Source of the DNA: Streptomyces phaeolivaceus
GTDB lineage: Bacteria > Actinomycetota > Actinomycetes > Streptomycetales > Streptomycetaceae
DNA length: 64,000 nt
Assembly (NCBI RefSeq): GCF_009184865.1
Contig: NZ_CP045096.1
Coordinates: forward strand, 2,914,001 to 2,978,000
Reading direction: 5' to 3'
Shown piece after piece: positions 1 to 8,148 of this stretch. The notes beneath the pieces are model-generated. The model did no database searches. It was not told the origin of the DNA and worked only from the letters and a program-made list of their open reading frames with translations. Every line of letters starts with the position of its first letter. Position 1 is the first letter of the stretch. Position numbers and translations under genes: made by a program.

Positions 1-201
1 AAGGCCGACGGTGTGACCACGGTGTTCTACGAGACACTCGTCAGCGACAAGACCGCGAAGACCATCGCCGCCGACGCGAACCTCAAGACGGACGTCCTCG
101 ACCCGATCGAGGGCATCACCGAGAAGTCGCGCGGCAAGGACTACTTCTCGGTCCAGGAAGCCAACCTCAAGGCCCTCCGCAGCGCCCTGGGAGCCAAATG
201 A
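1..201 (+). CDS. znuA: Zinc ABC transporter substrate-binding protein, C-terminal end (partial)
   Basis: The reading frame is open from base 1, so this is the 3' end of a gene that starts outside the window; about 66 residues are visible. The tail reads as the last helices of a cluster-9 (ZnuA/TroA-type) metal-binding lipoprotein, with the stretch TTVFYETLVSDKTAKTIA and a C-terminal EANLKALRSAL. Such proteins capture Zn(II) outside the membrane and deliver it to a ZnuB permease. The assignment rests mainly on the next genes, an ATPase (start 29 bp downstream), a permease and a zur repressor, which is the usual zinc uptake order in Streptomyces. Confidence 0.85.
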   Translation, partial: KADGVTTVFYETLVSDKTAKTIAADANLKTDVLDPIEGITEKSRGKDYFSVQEANLKALRSALGAK

Positions 202-229
202 CCTTGTCGATCATCCGGAGGCAGCAGGC

Positions 230-997
230 ATGAGCGAGCCCGTCATCTCGTTGCGCGGAGTCCGCGCCGAACTGGGCTCGCGCACCGTCCTGCGCGGCAT
301 CGACCTCACCGTGAACCGCGGTGAGGTCGTCGCGCTGCTCGGCGCCAACGGCTCCGGCAAGTCCACCGCCGTACGCACCGTGATCGGTCAAGTGCCGGTC
401 AGCGAGGGCGAGATCGAGCTGTTCGGCACCCCCCGGCGCCGCTTCCGCGACTGGCGGCGCCTCGGCTACGTACCGCAGCGCACCACGGCGGCGGGCGGTG
501 TCCCGGCGACGGTGACGGAGATCGTGGCCTCGGGCCGGCTCTCCCGCACCCGCCTCGGCATCCTGCGCGGGGCCGACCACGAGGCGATCCGGCACGCCCT
601 GGAGCTGGTCGGCATGGCGGACCGCGCCAAGGACTCGGTGAACGCCCTCTCCGGCGGCCAGCACCAGCGCGTCCTGATCGCCCGCGCGCTCGCCTCCGAA
701 CCCGAACTGCTGATCATGGACGAGCCGATGGCGGGCGTCGACCTGGCCAGCCAGGAGGTGCTCGCCGAGACGCTCCGGGGACAGGTCGAGCGCGGTACGA
801 CCGTGCTGCTGGTCCTGCACGAACTGGGCCCGCTGGAGCCGCTGATCGACCGTGCGGTGGTCCTCCGCGACGGCTGTGTGACGCACGACGGCCCGCCCCC
901 GAAGGCGGTCGGCCAGCACGCGCTGCCCGGCCACGACCACGTCCACCCGCACGCGGCACCGGGCACGGAGCCGCTCCGCACGGGCCTGCTGAGCTGA
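230..997 (+). CDS. znuC: Zinc ABC transporter ATP-binding protein
   Basis: ABC ATPase of 255 residues that would power Zn(II) import through ZnuB. A Walker A motif (GANGSGKS) lies near residue 40, the ABC signature (LSGGQHQR) near 143 and Walker B (LLIMDEPMAGVD) near 160. The signature has His where Gln is usual. The C-terminus is His-rich (GHDHVHPHAAP), as is common in zinc transport ATPases. The ATG is preceded by GGAGG at a normal distance. It sits between the substrate-binding protein and the permease, in one operon on the same strand. Other metal transporters (Mn) use similar ATPases; the neighbouring zur favours zinc. Confidence 0.93.
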   Translation: MSEPVISLRGVRAELGSRTVLRGIDLTVNRGEVVALLGANGSGKSTAVRTVIGQVPVSEGEIELFGTPRRRFRDWRRLGYVPQRTTAAGGVPATVTEIVASGRLSRTRLGILRGADHEAIRHALELVGMADRAKDSVNALSGGQHQRVLIARALASEPELLIMDEPMAGVDLASQEVLAETLRGQVERGTTVLLVLHELGPLEPLIDRAVVLRDGCVTHDGPPPKAVGQHALPGHDHVHPHAAPGTEPLRTGLLS

Positions 998-1017
998 GAA
1001 GACGAAGGCATACGACC

Positions 1018-1962
1018 ATGGAATTCCTCGACTACGCCTTCATGCAGCGGGCCCTGCTCGCCGCCGTCCTCGTCGGCGTCACCGCCCCCGCGATCGGCAT
1101 CTACCTCGTCCAGCGCCGCCAGGCCCTCATGGGCGACGGCATCGGCCATGTCGCGATGACCGGCGTCGGCCTCGGCTTCATGCTCTCCTGGTCACCGGTG
1201 TGGATGGCGACGCTGGTGTCCGTGGTCGGCGCGGTGGTCATGGAACTGATCCGCTGGTACGGGAAGACCCGCGGCGACATCGCGCTCGCCATGCTCTTCT
1301 ACGGCGGTATGGCGGGCGGTGTGATGCTCATCAACCTCGCGCCCGGCGGCACCAACGCCAATCTGATGTCGTTCCTCTTCGGTTCGCTGTCGACCGTGTC
1401 ACAGGAGGACATCACCGCGATCTGTGTGCTGGCCGCGTTCGTGATCGTGATGACGCTGGCGCTGCGGCGGCAGCTGTTCGCGGTCAGTCAGGACGAGGAG
1501 TTCGCCCGGGTCACCGGTCTGCCGGTGCGCGCGCTGAACCTGCTGACGGCGGTCACGGCGGCGGTGACCGTGACGGTCGCCATGCGTGTCGTCGGTCTGC
1601 TGCTGGTGTCCGCGCTGATGGTCGTCCCCGTGGCCGCCGCGCAGCAGCTGACCCGCAGTTTCGCGGCGACCTTCGCGGTCGCGGTCGCCATCGGGGTCTC
1701 GGTGACCATCGGCGGCACGGTCACCTCGTACTACCAGGACGTGCCGCCCGGCGCGACGATCGTGCTGCTCGCCATCGCCGCGTTCATGGCGCTGACCGCG
1801 TTGGCGGCCCCGCTGGCCAGGAGGCGGGCGAAGGCGCTGGAGGCGGCGGCCGGCGACCCGGCGGAGTGTGTGATCCCGGGGCCCCGGGACGCGGCCGGGG
1901 CGGGGGTGGCCAGGGACACGGTTCCGACCGCCCGGGGCCCCGTCGAGGGGGCCACGGGATGA
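1018..1962 (+). CDS. znuB: Zinc ABC transporter permease
   Basis: Integral membrane protein of 314 residues of the ABC-3 (ZnuB/TroC) family, with about eight hydrophobic segments. It opens with a short N-terminal stretch (MEFLDYAFMQRALLAAVLVG) typical of the family, followed by a conserved GDGIGHVAMTGVGLG loop. It forms the membrane channel of the zinc importer with ZnuC. The C-terminal 45 residues are hydrophilic and low complexity. The start lies 20 bp after znuC, with GAAGG upstream of ATG. The gene ends 71 bp before zur. Expression of such operons in Streptomyces is repressed by Zur when zinc is plentiful; the operator would be upstream of znuA, outside the window. Confidence 0.93.
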   Translation: MEFLDYAFMQRALLAAVLVGVTAPAIGIYLVQRRQALMGDGIGHVAMTGVGLGFMLSWSPVWMATLVSVVGAVVMELIRWYGKTRGDIALAMLFYGGMAGGVMLINLAPGGTNANLMSFLFGSLSTVSQEDITAICVLAAFVIVMTLALRRQLFAVSQDEEFARVTGLPVRALNLLTAVTAAVTVTVAMRVVGLLLVSALMVVPVAAAQQLTRSFAATFAVAVAIGVSVTIGGTVTSYYQDVPPGATIVLLAIAAFMALTALAAPLARRRAKALEAAAGDPAECVIPGPRDAAGAGVARDTVPTARGPVEGATG

Positions 1963-2033
1963 CCGGCGTCTGACCGGGGTCCGTGCGGACTGGCACAATG
2001 GCCCCCGCAAGACCGCTACGTGAGGAGGCAACG

Positions 2034-2441
2034 GTGACGACCGCCGGACCCGTACGAGGTCGTTCCACCCGGCAGCGGGCGGCCGTGGCCGCGGCACTCG
2101 ACGAGGTCGACGAGTTCCGCAGCGCCCAGGAACTCCACGACATGCTCAAGCACAAGGGCGACTCGGTGGGGCTCACCACCGTCTACCGCACGCTCCAGTC
2201 CCTCGCCGACGCGGGCGAGGTCGATGTCCTGCGCACCTCCGACGGCGAGTCCGTCTACCGCCGCTGCTCGACCGGCGAGCACCACCACCACCTGGTCTGC
2301 CGGGTCTGCGGCAAGGCCGTCGAGGTGGAGGGCCCGGCGGTCGAGAAGTGGGCCGACGCGATCGCCGCCGAACACGGCTTCGTGAACGTCGCCCACACGG
2401 TGGAGATCTTCGGCACCTGCGCGGAGTGCGCGGCAAAGTAA
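2034..2441 (+). CDS. zur: Fur-family zinc uptake regulator Zur
   Basis: Fur-family repressor of 135 residues. A winged helix with the recognition segment SVGLTTVYRTLQSLADAGEVDV is followed by the metal-binding stretch GEHHHHLVCRVCGKAVEVEG and a C-terminal CAEC pair, giving two CxxC pairs for a structural zinc site. Zur represses zinc import genes when loaded with Zn(II). The GTG start was chosen because GAGGAGG lies just upstream; a longer in-frame start at 1983 would add 17 residues without a ribosome site. It follows znuACB on the same strand, the arrangement known from S. coelicolor. Confidence 0.93.
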   Translation: MTTAGPVRGRSTRQRAAVAAALDEVDEFRSAQELHDMLKHKGDSVGLTTVYRTLQSLADAGEVDVLRTSDGESVYRRCSTGEHHHHLVCRVCGKAVEVEGPAVEKWADAIAAEHGFVNVAHTVEIFGTCAECAAK

Positions 2442-2861
2442 CCCGAGTTCCGGCCCGGGGCTGGGCCGGGTGGGCGTCGATGCCGCCGCGCGAGGTCCGG
2501 CGGGCGTCGCCGCCGCCGCGCGGGCCCGGGGTTTCCGGCGGCACCTCGCCGTTGCGGGCACGGGCCGCCGTTCCGCAGCGCCCGCCCGCGCATGCCGCCT
2601 TCAGGCGCCCGGCGCCCACCCTCGGGCTCTCGCCGTTCAGACCCCGCCGGGGCTCCCAGTCCGGCGGCGCCCGGCGCGCGTCGGCGGCGCCGCGCAAGGC
2701 CCGAGGCTCCAGGCGGCGCCTGCGCGCTCGGTCGGCCCACGCCAGGATCTGCCCCTGCCCCCGCCCGCTGCCCCGTCCGTCCCGCAGCGCCCTCCCCCGG
2801 CGGCAGCCTTCAGGCGCCCGCCGGGCGCCCCCTTCGCCGCCCGTCCGTACGCTCTCGCGTC
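2442..2861. other. Gene-free, extremely GC-rich spacer with degenerate repeats
   Basis: About 420 bases separate zur from the convergent glycosyltransferase gene. Open frames exist on both strands only because stop codons are rare at this GC content; none has a recognisable start, ribosome site or protein family. A degenerate direct repeat of about 50 bases occurs twice (about 2573-2622 and 2777-2830), both copies holding the core CCTTCAGGCGCCC. Other segments repeat similar GGCGCC-rich words. No gene is called here. Confidence 0.6.
2450..2469 (+). terminator. Hairpin after zur
   Basis: A 7-bp GC-only inverted repeat (CCGGCCC / GGGCCGG) begins 9 bases after the zur stop codon. There is no T-run, which is normal for Streptomyces. 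It is a plausible end of the zinc operon transcript. Confidence 0.4.
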
Positions 2862-3704
2862 TCAGATGCCCGAGTGGCTCGTCAGGTGCGTCGTCGTCGG
2901 TGTCCCGGTCGGGGGCATCGGGCGGCGGACGGTGGTGAAGAGGCGGGAGAGGAGGGCCGAGCGGCCCTGGTCGGCGGCGTTCGGGGCGAGGGCGGCGACG
3001 CCCGCGTGGAGCCACTGGTCCCAGTCCGGCCGGTCGGCCGGGGCCAGGCGGCCGTGGGCCTCGGCCATGTCCAGGATCCTGGTGCCTATCTGGGTCGCCA
3101 TCGAGCCACCGTGGAAGCGGTAGCGGCTGCCGATGACTCCGAGGTGACAGACCTCCGCCCGCCCGCCGGCCAGGGCGATGGAGATGTTGAGGAAGGCCTC
3201 CACCCCGAAGTCCGCCGGCAGCGGGGCGGCGCGCAGCAGCCGGGTCCGGACGGCACGGTAGCCGGTGAGCGCGTTGGCGCCGAGATGGCCGACCTCCGGG
3301 AAGAACCGGGCGGTGAGCGGCTCGTAGATGGTGAAGGTCGACGCCAGGATGGTGCCGGGGTGGTCGTACTCGTAGTCGCCGACCACATGGTCCGCCGTAC
3401 CGCCGGCCGCGGCCTCGCGCAGCAGCGCGGGCACGTTCCGCTCCGAGGTGGCGAGGTCCGCGTCCAGGAAGCACGTCCACTCGCTGTCGACCGCCGACAC
3501 GGCCAGCCGCATGGCCGCGCCCTTGCCGAGCGGGCCGCCGATCACCTCCGCGCCCGCCTCACGGGCCCGCCGGGCCGTGTCGTCGGTCGAGCCGCTGTCG
3601 ACGACCAGCACCCGGTCGCCGGGCCGTGCGGCGGCGAGGGCCTGACCGACGATCGTGGCCACCATGGCCTCTTCGTCGTGTGCCGGAATCACGAACGCGA
3701 ACAA
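2862..3704 (-). CDS. Family 2 glycosyltransferase
   Basis: GT-A fold glycosyltransferase of 280 residues. The N-terminal beta strand is followed by PAHDEE, then DSGSTDDT (residues 36-43), GKGAAM (60-65) and a DAD metal and nucleotide-sugar motif (81-83). The DSGSTDDT plus GKG combination resembles glucosyl-3-phosphoglycerate synthases, but this protein is short and the acceptor cannot be read from sequence. No membrane segments are evident, so it is probably cytoplasmic or peripheral. Translation appears to start at a TTG, with a G-rich stretch upstream on the coding strand; no better start was seen. It stands alone between zur and the phosphatase gene. Confidence 0.8.
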   Translation of the reverse strand: MFAFVIPAHDEEAMVATIVGQALAAARPGDRVLVVDSGSTDDTARRAREAGAEVIGGPLGKGAAMRLAVSAVDSEWTCFLDADLATSERNVPALLREAAAGGTADHVVGDYEYDHPGTILASTFTIYEPLTARFFPEVGHLGANALTGYRAVRTRLLRAAPLPADFGVEAFLNISIALAGGRAEVCHLGVIGSRYRFHGGSMATQIGTRILDMAEAHGRLAPADRPDWDQWLHAGVAALAPNAADQGRSALLSRLFTTVRRPMPPTGTPTTTHLTSHSGI

Positions 3705-3765
3705 GCGGAACCCCCGTGGAAGATCGAACAGTTGCTCGTGATCTTCAAGTGCTGGCGCCCACGGC

Positions 3766-5145
3766 CTATTCCCGGTGGTCCCGCCCGAAGCAGCGCTCCA
3801 GCTCGTTCAGTTCGTAGAAGGAACTGTTCCTCGACACCGGCCGGCAACCGCTCTTGAAGGCGGTCTCCTTCTCGTTGTAGAACATGCGCACGAGATACGT
3901 GGACCCCTTCCTGAAGACGTCCCACTGGATGTTCGCGCCCAGCGGCGCCACGTCCGCCCCGCGCCAGGCGTTGTCGCCGTAGGTGTACGGCCGGGCCTCG
4001 GTGACCCCCTTCGTGCTGCCGGGCAGACCCATCAGCGCGGCCAGCGGGATGATCTCCTCGGCGTGGGTGAACCGCAGTTCGGCGCCGAGCTTGCTCGTGC
4101 CGTCGCGCTTGGCCTCGACCTGCTTGAAGAAGTCGTCGAGCAGGACGTTCGCCATCTTGTAGGTGATGTCGCTGTCGGCGAAGCTCGGGCCCTTCTCGTA
4201 GAAGTCCTCGACGTCCCCGAGGTAGCCGAACCAGGCGGCGTCGGCTTGCGAGATGTACCGGTTCATCCCCCAGCCCTTGCCGCCGGGGCTCTCCTCGCTC
4301 ATCGCGGGAGCGATGGCGTAAAGGTTGTAGACGGCCTCGGCGGCGTCGACGGCGCTGCCGGTCGAGGCGAACTCACCGGCCTCGATCCGCTTCACGAAGG
4401 CCGGCTTGAAGATCTTCTTCAGGACGCTCGTGGCGGCGCGGGCGGTGGCCGGCTGGTCCTTGATGCCCTTCAGCGTGTCCGCGAGCCGCTGGTCGTTCGC
4501 CAGCCAGGTCTGATAGGCGGCGCCGCCCGAGGACTTGTGGAAGTACAGCAGGTCCTTGTCGGTGCGGGTGGGCCCGATGAGCGGCTTGACGGCCGGGGCG
4601 GCGTCCCCGAGGGCGGCGGCGAAGGTGTTGCCGCTGTCGACGGCCCGGCCCTGGCCGGAGCTGACCACGTCGATCTTCCCCGCGCTCCCGGGGTTCTCGG
4701 CGATCCGCTGGAACAGGCCCGGCAGCCGCTTCTCCAGCCGGGTGGCCGTGTCGCGCATCTCCTGCTTGCCGCGTCCGCTGAGGTTGCCGTAGCCGACCTT
4801 GGCCATGGCCGCTTCGAGCGCCCGCACCTCGGGGCCGAACTTCCGCCCGCGCGAGGTGAGTTGCCCCTCGCTCTCGGCCTTGTCCCACAGGGCGAGGATC
4901 AGATCGCCGTCCGAGCTGTCGGTGGCGGAGCGCGAGCCGTGCCGGGAGACGTTCTCGGTGAACACCGGGACGAAGCCCTTGGGCGCGCTCTGGTACGAGC
5001 GGGCGTTCTGCCGCGGCGCGTACGTGGCCTTCGTCCCGTAGGAGAGGGTGGTGGCCGAGGTGTGTCCGGGGGCGGCCTGCGCGGACAGCGGGGCGAGCAG
5101 CAGGGCGCCGAGCCCGAGGGCCACGGCGGCGGTGGTGCGTCTCAT
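3766..5145 (-). CDS. Secreted histidine phosphatase, MINPP/phytase-like
   Basis: Histidine-acid phosphatase of 459 residues. A Sec signal peptide (MRRTTAAVALGLGALLLAPL, cleavage after AQA) precedes the catalytic RHGSR (68-72), and a HAE motif at 361-363 provides the proton donor region. HAE rather than HD is the hallmark of multiple inositol polyphosphate phosphatases, so the likely role is release of phosphate from inositol phosphates or other phosphomonoesters outside the cell. There are two Cys in the C-terminal part, possibly a disulfide. The gene is monocistronic. Phosphate control would fit but no PHO box was identified by eye. Confidence 0.85.
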   Translation of the reverse strand: MRRTTAAVALGLGALLLAPLSAQAAPGHTSATTLSYGTKATYAPRQNARSYQSAPKGFVPVFTENVSRHGSRSATDSSDGDLILALWDKAESEGQLTSRGRKFGPEVRALEAAMAKVGYGNLSGRGKQEMRDTATRLEKRLPGLFQRIAENPGSAGKIDVVSSGQGRAVDSGNTFAAALGDAAPAVKPLIGPTRTDKDLLYFHKSSGGAAYQTWLANDQRLADTLKGIKDQPATARAATSVLKKIFKPAFVKRIEAGEFASTGSAVDAAEAVYNLYAIAPAMSEESPGGKGWGMNRYISQADAAWFGYLGDVEDFYEKGPSFADSDITYKMANVLLDDFFKQVEAKRDGTSKLGAELRFTHAEEIIPLAALMGLPGSTKGVTEARPYTYGDNAWRGADVAPLGANIQWDVFRKGSTYLVRMFYNEKETAFKSGCRPVSRNSSFYELNELERCFGRDHRE

Positions 5146-5165
5146 GGTGGGACCGTTCCGTCATG

Positions 5166-5759
5166 TCAGGGGAGAGGCAAAACAGGGGAGAACCGGGGGA
5201 AAGGGCGATCCGGGGATCTCCCCCATGTTTCGCGGACGACATGAACGCGCCATGACTGAAAAGTATGGTTCGCCCCAAGCGCCTCACAGGCGTGTGCCAA
5301 GCGCCGAGGCCGGAGCCGGGGCGCGTGGGCTCCGCTCAGCAGGACGAAGGTGTGCGGGGTCTCCGTGTACCGGGACACCTGGGACCAGCGGGCCGGGCGC
5401 TCGGTCCCGTGGTCGTGCCGGACGGTCACGCCCCACGGGTCCGGGACGGTGCGGGACAGCAGGACGAGTCCGACGACCGCGGCGACCGGTGTCACGAGGG
5501 CCTGGGCGTCGGGCGTACCGCCGAGGGCGAGGGCCAGGGCCGTCGCGAGCACGCCCGCTCCGGCGGAGAACCACAGCGGGCCCCGCCCTCAACAGCCGGC
5601 TACCGAGGCGCGCTCGGACGCGCGGACCGCCTCGCGGAAGTCACCGGCCACCGCCCGGTACACCAGCTCGACGTTCTCCCCTGCGGGCCCTGGGACCCCT
5701 GCGGCTCCAGCGGCCCCGCCCGCCCCACCGGCCCCACCGCCCCCACCGGCCTCCGCCAA
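5166..5759 (-). pseudogene. Decayed YcxB-like membrane protein gene with in-frame stop
   Basis: Two open segments lie in the same reading frame on the minus strand, separated only by a TGA at 5591-5589. The upstream part has a Gly/Ala-rich head and then ELVYRAVAGDFREAVRA, like the start of YcxB-type proteins. The downstream part holds two hydrophobic segments (LATALALALGG, ALVTPVAAVVGLVLL) and then RWSQVSRYTETPHTFVLLSG, like the C-terminal YcxB domain. After that the similarity is lost, suggesting further decay. A TTG start at 5759 has GGAGG upstream, inside the end of uppS, so the gene was probably coupled to uppS. Family recognition is from memory, not a search. Confidence 0.55.
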
Positions 5760-5761
5760 TG

Positions 5762-6610
5762 TCAGTCCTCCGTCCGGCCTTCCATCGCGCTCTCCATCGC
5801 CACCAGTTCCTCGTTCGGGATCGCGCCGCCGAAGCGGCGGTCGCGGGAGGCGAACTCCACGCAGGCGCGCCACAGATCACGGCGGTCGAAGTCCGGCCAC
5901 AGCACGTCCTGGAAGACCATCTCGGCGTAGGCGCTCTGCCAGAGCAGGTAGTTGGAGGTGCGCTGCTCGCCGCTGGGGCGCAGGAACAGGTCCACGTCCG
6001 GCATGTCCGGGTAGTAGAGGTACTTCGCGAAGGTCTTCTCATTGACCTTGGAGGGGTCCAGCCGCCCCGCGCGGATGTCCTCGGCGAGCGCCTGCGCCGC
6101 GTCGGCGATCTCGGCCCGGCCGCCGTAGTTCATGCAGAAGTACAGCGTCAGCAGGTTGTTGTCCTTGGTCTGCTCCTGCGCGACCTGGAGTTCCTTGGCG
6201 ACCGACTTCCACAGCTTGGGCATCCGGCCCACCCAGCGGACCCGGATGCCCAGTGCGTCGAGCTGGTCGCGGGTCTTGCGGATGAAGTCACGGTTGAAGT
6301 TCATCAGGAAGCGGACCTCGTCGGGCGAGCGCTTCCAGTTCTCGGTGGAGAAGGCGTACAGGGAGATGTTGCGCACACCGATCTCGATCGACCCCTGGAG
6401 GACGTCGAGCACGCGCTCGGCGCCGACCTTGTGGCCCTCGGTGCGCGGCAGCCCGCGCTCCTTGGCCCAGCGGCCGTTGCCGTCCATGACGATCGCCACA
6501 TGCTTGGGGACCAGCTCGCCGGGGAGCTTGGGCGCGCGGGCGCCGGACGGGTGCGGTGTCGGTGCCTCGTACTCGCGGCGCTGACGCCCCAGGAACCCGC
6601 GTACCACCAT
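5762..6610 (-). CDS. uppS: Isoprenyl transferase (undecaprenyl diphosphate synthase type)
   Basis: Cis-prenyltransferase of 282 residues that builds long-chain polyprenyl diphosphates, the lipid carrier for cell wall synthesis, from isopentenyl diphosphate. Signatures are [12 protein letters not shown] (catalytic Asp near 43), the FSTENWKR segment, and the C-terminal [19 protein letters not shown] with the family RxSGxxRxSxF-like pattern. The start is ATG with GGAG 11 bases upstream. It lies 54 bp downstream of recO on the same strand, a common actinobacterial pair. Streptomyces usually have more than one paralog, so the product chain length is not certain. Confidence 0.93.
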   Translation of the reverse strand: MVVRGFLGRQRREYEAPTPHPSGARAPKLPGELVPKHVAIVMDGNGRWAKERGLPRTEGHKVGAERVLDVLQGSIEIGVRNISLYAFSTENWKRSPDEVRFLMNFNRDFIRKTRDQLDALGIRVRWVGRMPKLWKSVAKELQVAQEQTKDNNLLTLYFCMNYGGRAEIADAAQALAEDIRAGRLDPSKVNEKTFAKYLYYPDMPDVDLFLRPSGEQRTSNYLLWQSAYAEMVFQDVLWPDFDRRDLWRACVEFASRDRRFGGAIPNEELVAMESAMEGRTED

Positions 6611-6664
6611 GTGCTTCTCGTCTCCTCTGTACCGCTGTACCGCTGATGACTTACGACGTACGGT

Positions 6665-7414
6665 CTACGACTTTTCCACGTAGCGCAGGGAACGCAGGCC
6701 GCGCTCCAGGTGCCAGTGCAGATAGGCGGACACCAGCCCGCTGCCCTCCCGCACATGCCGCGGCTCGCTCGCGTCCGCGGTCTCCCAGTCTCCCGTAAGA
6801 AGCGCGGCGAGCAGTTCCAGCGTCTGCGGCGAGGGTACGACGCTGCCGGGCACCCGGCAGTCCACGCAGACGGAGCCTCCGGCGGCGACGGAGAAGAACC
6901 GGTTGGGGCCGGGCATGCCGCACTTGGCGCAGTCGCTGAAGCTGGGGGCGTAGCCGTTGACGGCGAGGGAGCGCAGCAGGAAGGCGTCGAGGACGAGGTG
7001 CGGGGCGTGCTCCCCGTTGGCGAGGGTGCGCAGCCCGCCGACGAGCAGCAGATACTGCTGCACGGCGGGCTCGCCCTCGTGGTCCGTGAACCGCTCGGCC
7101 GTCTCCAGCATGGCCGTGCCGGCGGTGTAGCGGGCGTAGTCGCTGACGATGCCGCCGCCGTAGGGAGCGATGGTCTCGCTCTGGGTGCACAACGGCAGCC
7201 CCCGGCCGATCAACTCGCTGCCCCGGGCGAAGAACTGCACGTCCACATGCGAGAAGGGTTCGAGCCGCGCCCCGAACTTCGACTTCGTCCGCCGCACCCC
7301 CCGCGCCACCGCCCGCACCCGCCCGTGCCCACGAGTGAGCAGCGTGATGATCCGGTCCGCCTCACCCAGCTTCTGGGTGCGCAGCACCACGCCGTCGTCG
7401 CGGAAGAGACTCAT
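6665..7414 (-). CDS. recO: DNA repair protein RecO
   Basis: RecO of 249 residues, a recombination mediator that helps load RecA on SSB-coated gaps in the RecFOR pathway. The N-terminal OB-fold begins SLFRDDGVVLRTQKLGEADRI, and a four-Cys zinc site (CAKC ... CVDC) is present in the C-terminal half. The ATG at 7414 overlaps the TGA of an upstream 43-codon leader ORF as ATGA, so translation is probably coupled. A longer in-frame GTG start at 7471 would run through repeat sequence and is not favoured. uppS follows on the same strand. Confidence 0.93.
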   Translation of the reverse strand: MSLFRDDGVVLRTQKLGEADRIITLLTRGHGRVRAVARGVRRTKSKFGARLEPFSHVDVQFFARGSELIGRGLPLCTQSETIAPYGGGIVSDYARYTAGTAMLETAERFTDHEGEPAVQQYLLLVGGLRTLANGEHAPHLVLDAFLLRSLAVNGYAPSFSDCAKCGMPGPNRFFSVAAGGSVCVDCRVPGSVVPSPQTLELLAALLTGDWETADASEPRHVREGSGLVSAYLHWHLERGLRSLRYVEKS

Positions 7415-7542
7415 CGCGCGCCCCCGGGGGACTCCTGCTGGGGGTACGGGGGTCGGCCCCCGGGAGACCACAGCATGATCCGGTCCGCCTCACCCAGCCT
7501 CTGGGTGCGCAGCACCACGCCGTCGTCGCGGAACAGGCTCAT
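7347..7542. repeat. 68-bp direct duplication of the recO start, 128 bp apart
   Basis: Bases 7347-7414 (the recO N-terminal codons) recur at 7475-7542 with three mismatches in 68. The 60 bases between hold a G/C-rich inverted motif (CCCCCGGG ... CCCCCGGG) of the kind dispersed in Streptomyces genomes. The arrangement looks like a tandem duplication whose spacer was modified or carries an inserted repeat. Confidence 0.9.
7411..7542 (-). CDS. 43-residue leader ORF made from a duplicated recO 5' end
   Basis: This small ORF begins with the first 22 codons of recO almost exactly (MSLFRDDGVVLRTQ then R instead of K, LGEADRI). It then runs through a Pro/Gly-rich stretch encoded by repeat-like DNA (GGRPPYPQQESPGG) and ends at a TGA that overlaps the recO ATG by the ATGA arrangement. 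The frame was read codon by codon. It carries no known domain. Translation from 7542 would deliver ribosomes to the recO start; upstream there is no strong ribosome site, so which start is used in vivo is open. Confidence 0.6.
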   Translation of the reverse strand: MSLFRDDGVVLRTQRLGEADRIMLWSPGGRPPYPQQESPGGAR

Positions 7543-7600
7543 GGCGTCCATTCTCGCCTACGGTCGGGCCGCGGCGGGACCTCGGTCCGCGGTCACCTCT

Positions 7601-7831
7601 TCAAGGGACCTCGCCCCGGCTGCGGGCGTTCTCGTACGCGGTGGCCGCGCGGAGCCGTTCTATGGTCGTGGCGGCGCGTACGGCCTCGGGGGCGCAGTCC
7701 CACTCGCGGCCTCCGCCGACCGGCCGCAGCTGTACGTACGGGCCCTCGTGGCCCATGACCCGGCCGACCCTGCCGGTGCGGATGTCGACCGCGTAGGTGC
7801 CGATCACCGGCTTCTTCCCGTTACCGCTCAC
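7601..7831 (-). CDS. Small conserved actinobacterial protein, unknown function
   Basis: A 76-residue hydrophilic protein. The core GTYAVDIRTGRVGRVMGHEG followed by PYVQLRPVGGGREWDC resembles small Streptomyces proteins that are often encoded near helix-turn-helix/DUF397 regulators, recalled from memory. It looks like a short SH3-like beta barrel. No signal peptide or membrane segment. The GTG at 7831 was chosen because the similarity begins just after it; the open frame extends to 8005 but that extension is Gly/Arg-rich low complexity. No obvious partner gene lies next to it. Confidence 0.55.
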   Translation of the reverse strand: MSGNGKKPVIGTYAVDIRTGRVGRVMGHEGPYVQLRPVGGGREWDCAPEAVRAATTIERLRAATAYENARSRGEVP

Positions 7832-8101
7832 CGCAGGGCCGCCGCCGAAATGGCCGGTACGGGCAGAACAATTCCCGCCCTCCCGGCCGTCCGCCGCAAT
7901 TCCTCCACCGATTCCTCCGCCTCTTCGACGAGCCCGCCGAGTGTCGTCCCCCGGGCCCTTCCCCCCACTGCCTTCACGGTGCTCCCCCACACCATCGAAT
8001 TTCACTCTTCGCGTCCCCCCGGTGACCTGCTGTGTCTAAACTCGGCGGGAGTCTGTCCCTTACAACTTCGGGGCGGCACAAAAGCGTTGGGCCTCGGCCA
8101 A

Positions 8102-8128
8102 TTGATCCTGTTGATCCTGTTGATCCTG
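8102..8128. repeat. Three perfect 9-bp tandem repeats upstream of the HD gene
   Basis: TTGATCCTG is repeated three times without interruption, ending 20 bases before the preferred GTG start of the HD-domain gene. If the longer start at 8032 were used it would encode a repeated Ile/Val-Asp-Pro unit. TTGATC resembles a -35 element, so copy number could shift promoter spacing. Confidence 0.9.
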
Positions 8129-8148
8129 CGAGCCTGTATACAAATCCT

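Noticed and set aside
5589-5591. In-frame TGA in the YcxB-like gene read as selenocysteine.
   Set aside because: No selenocysteine family matches and no SECIS-like hairpin or Sec genes are visible; decay is simpler.
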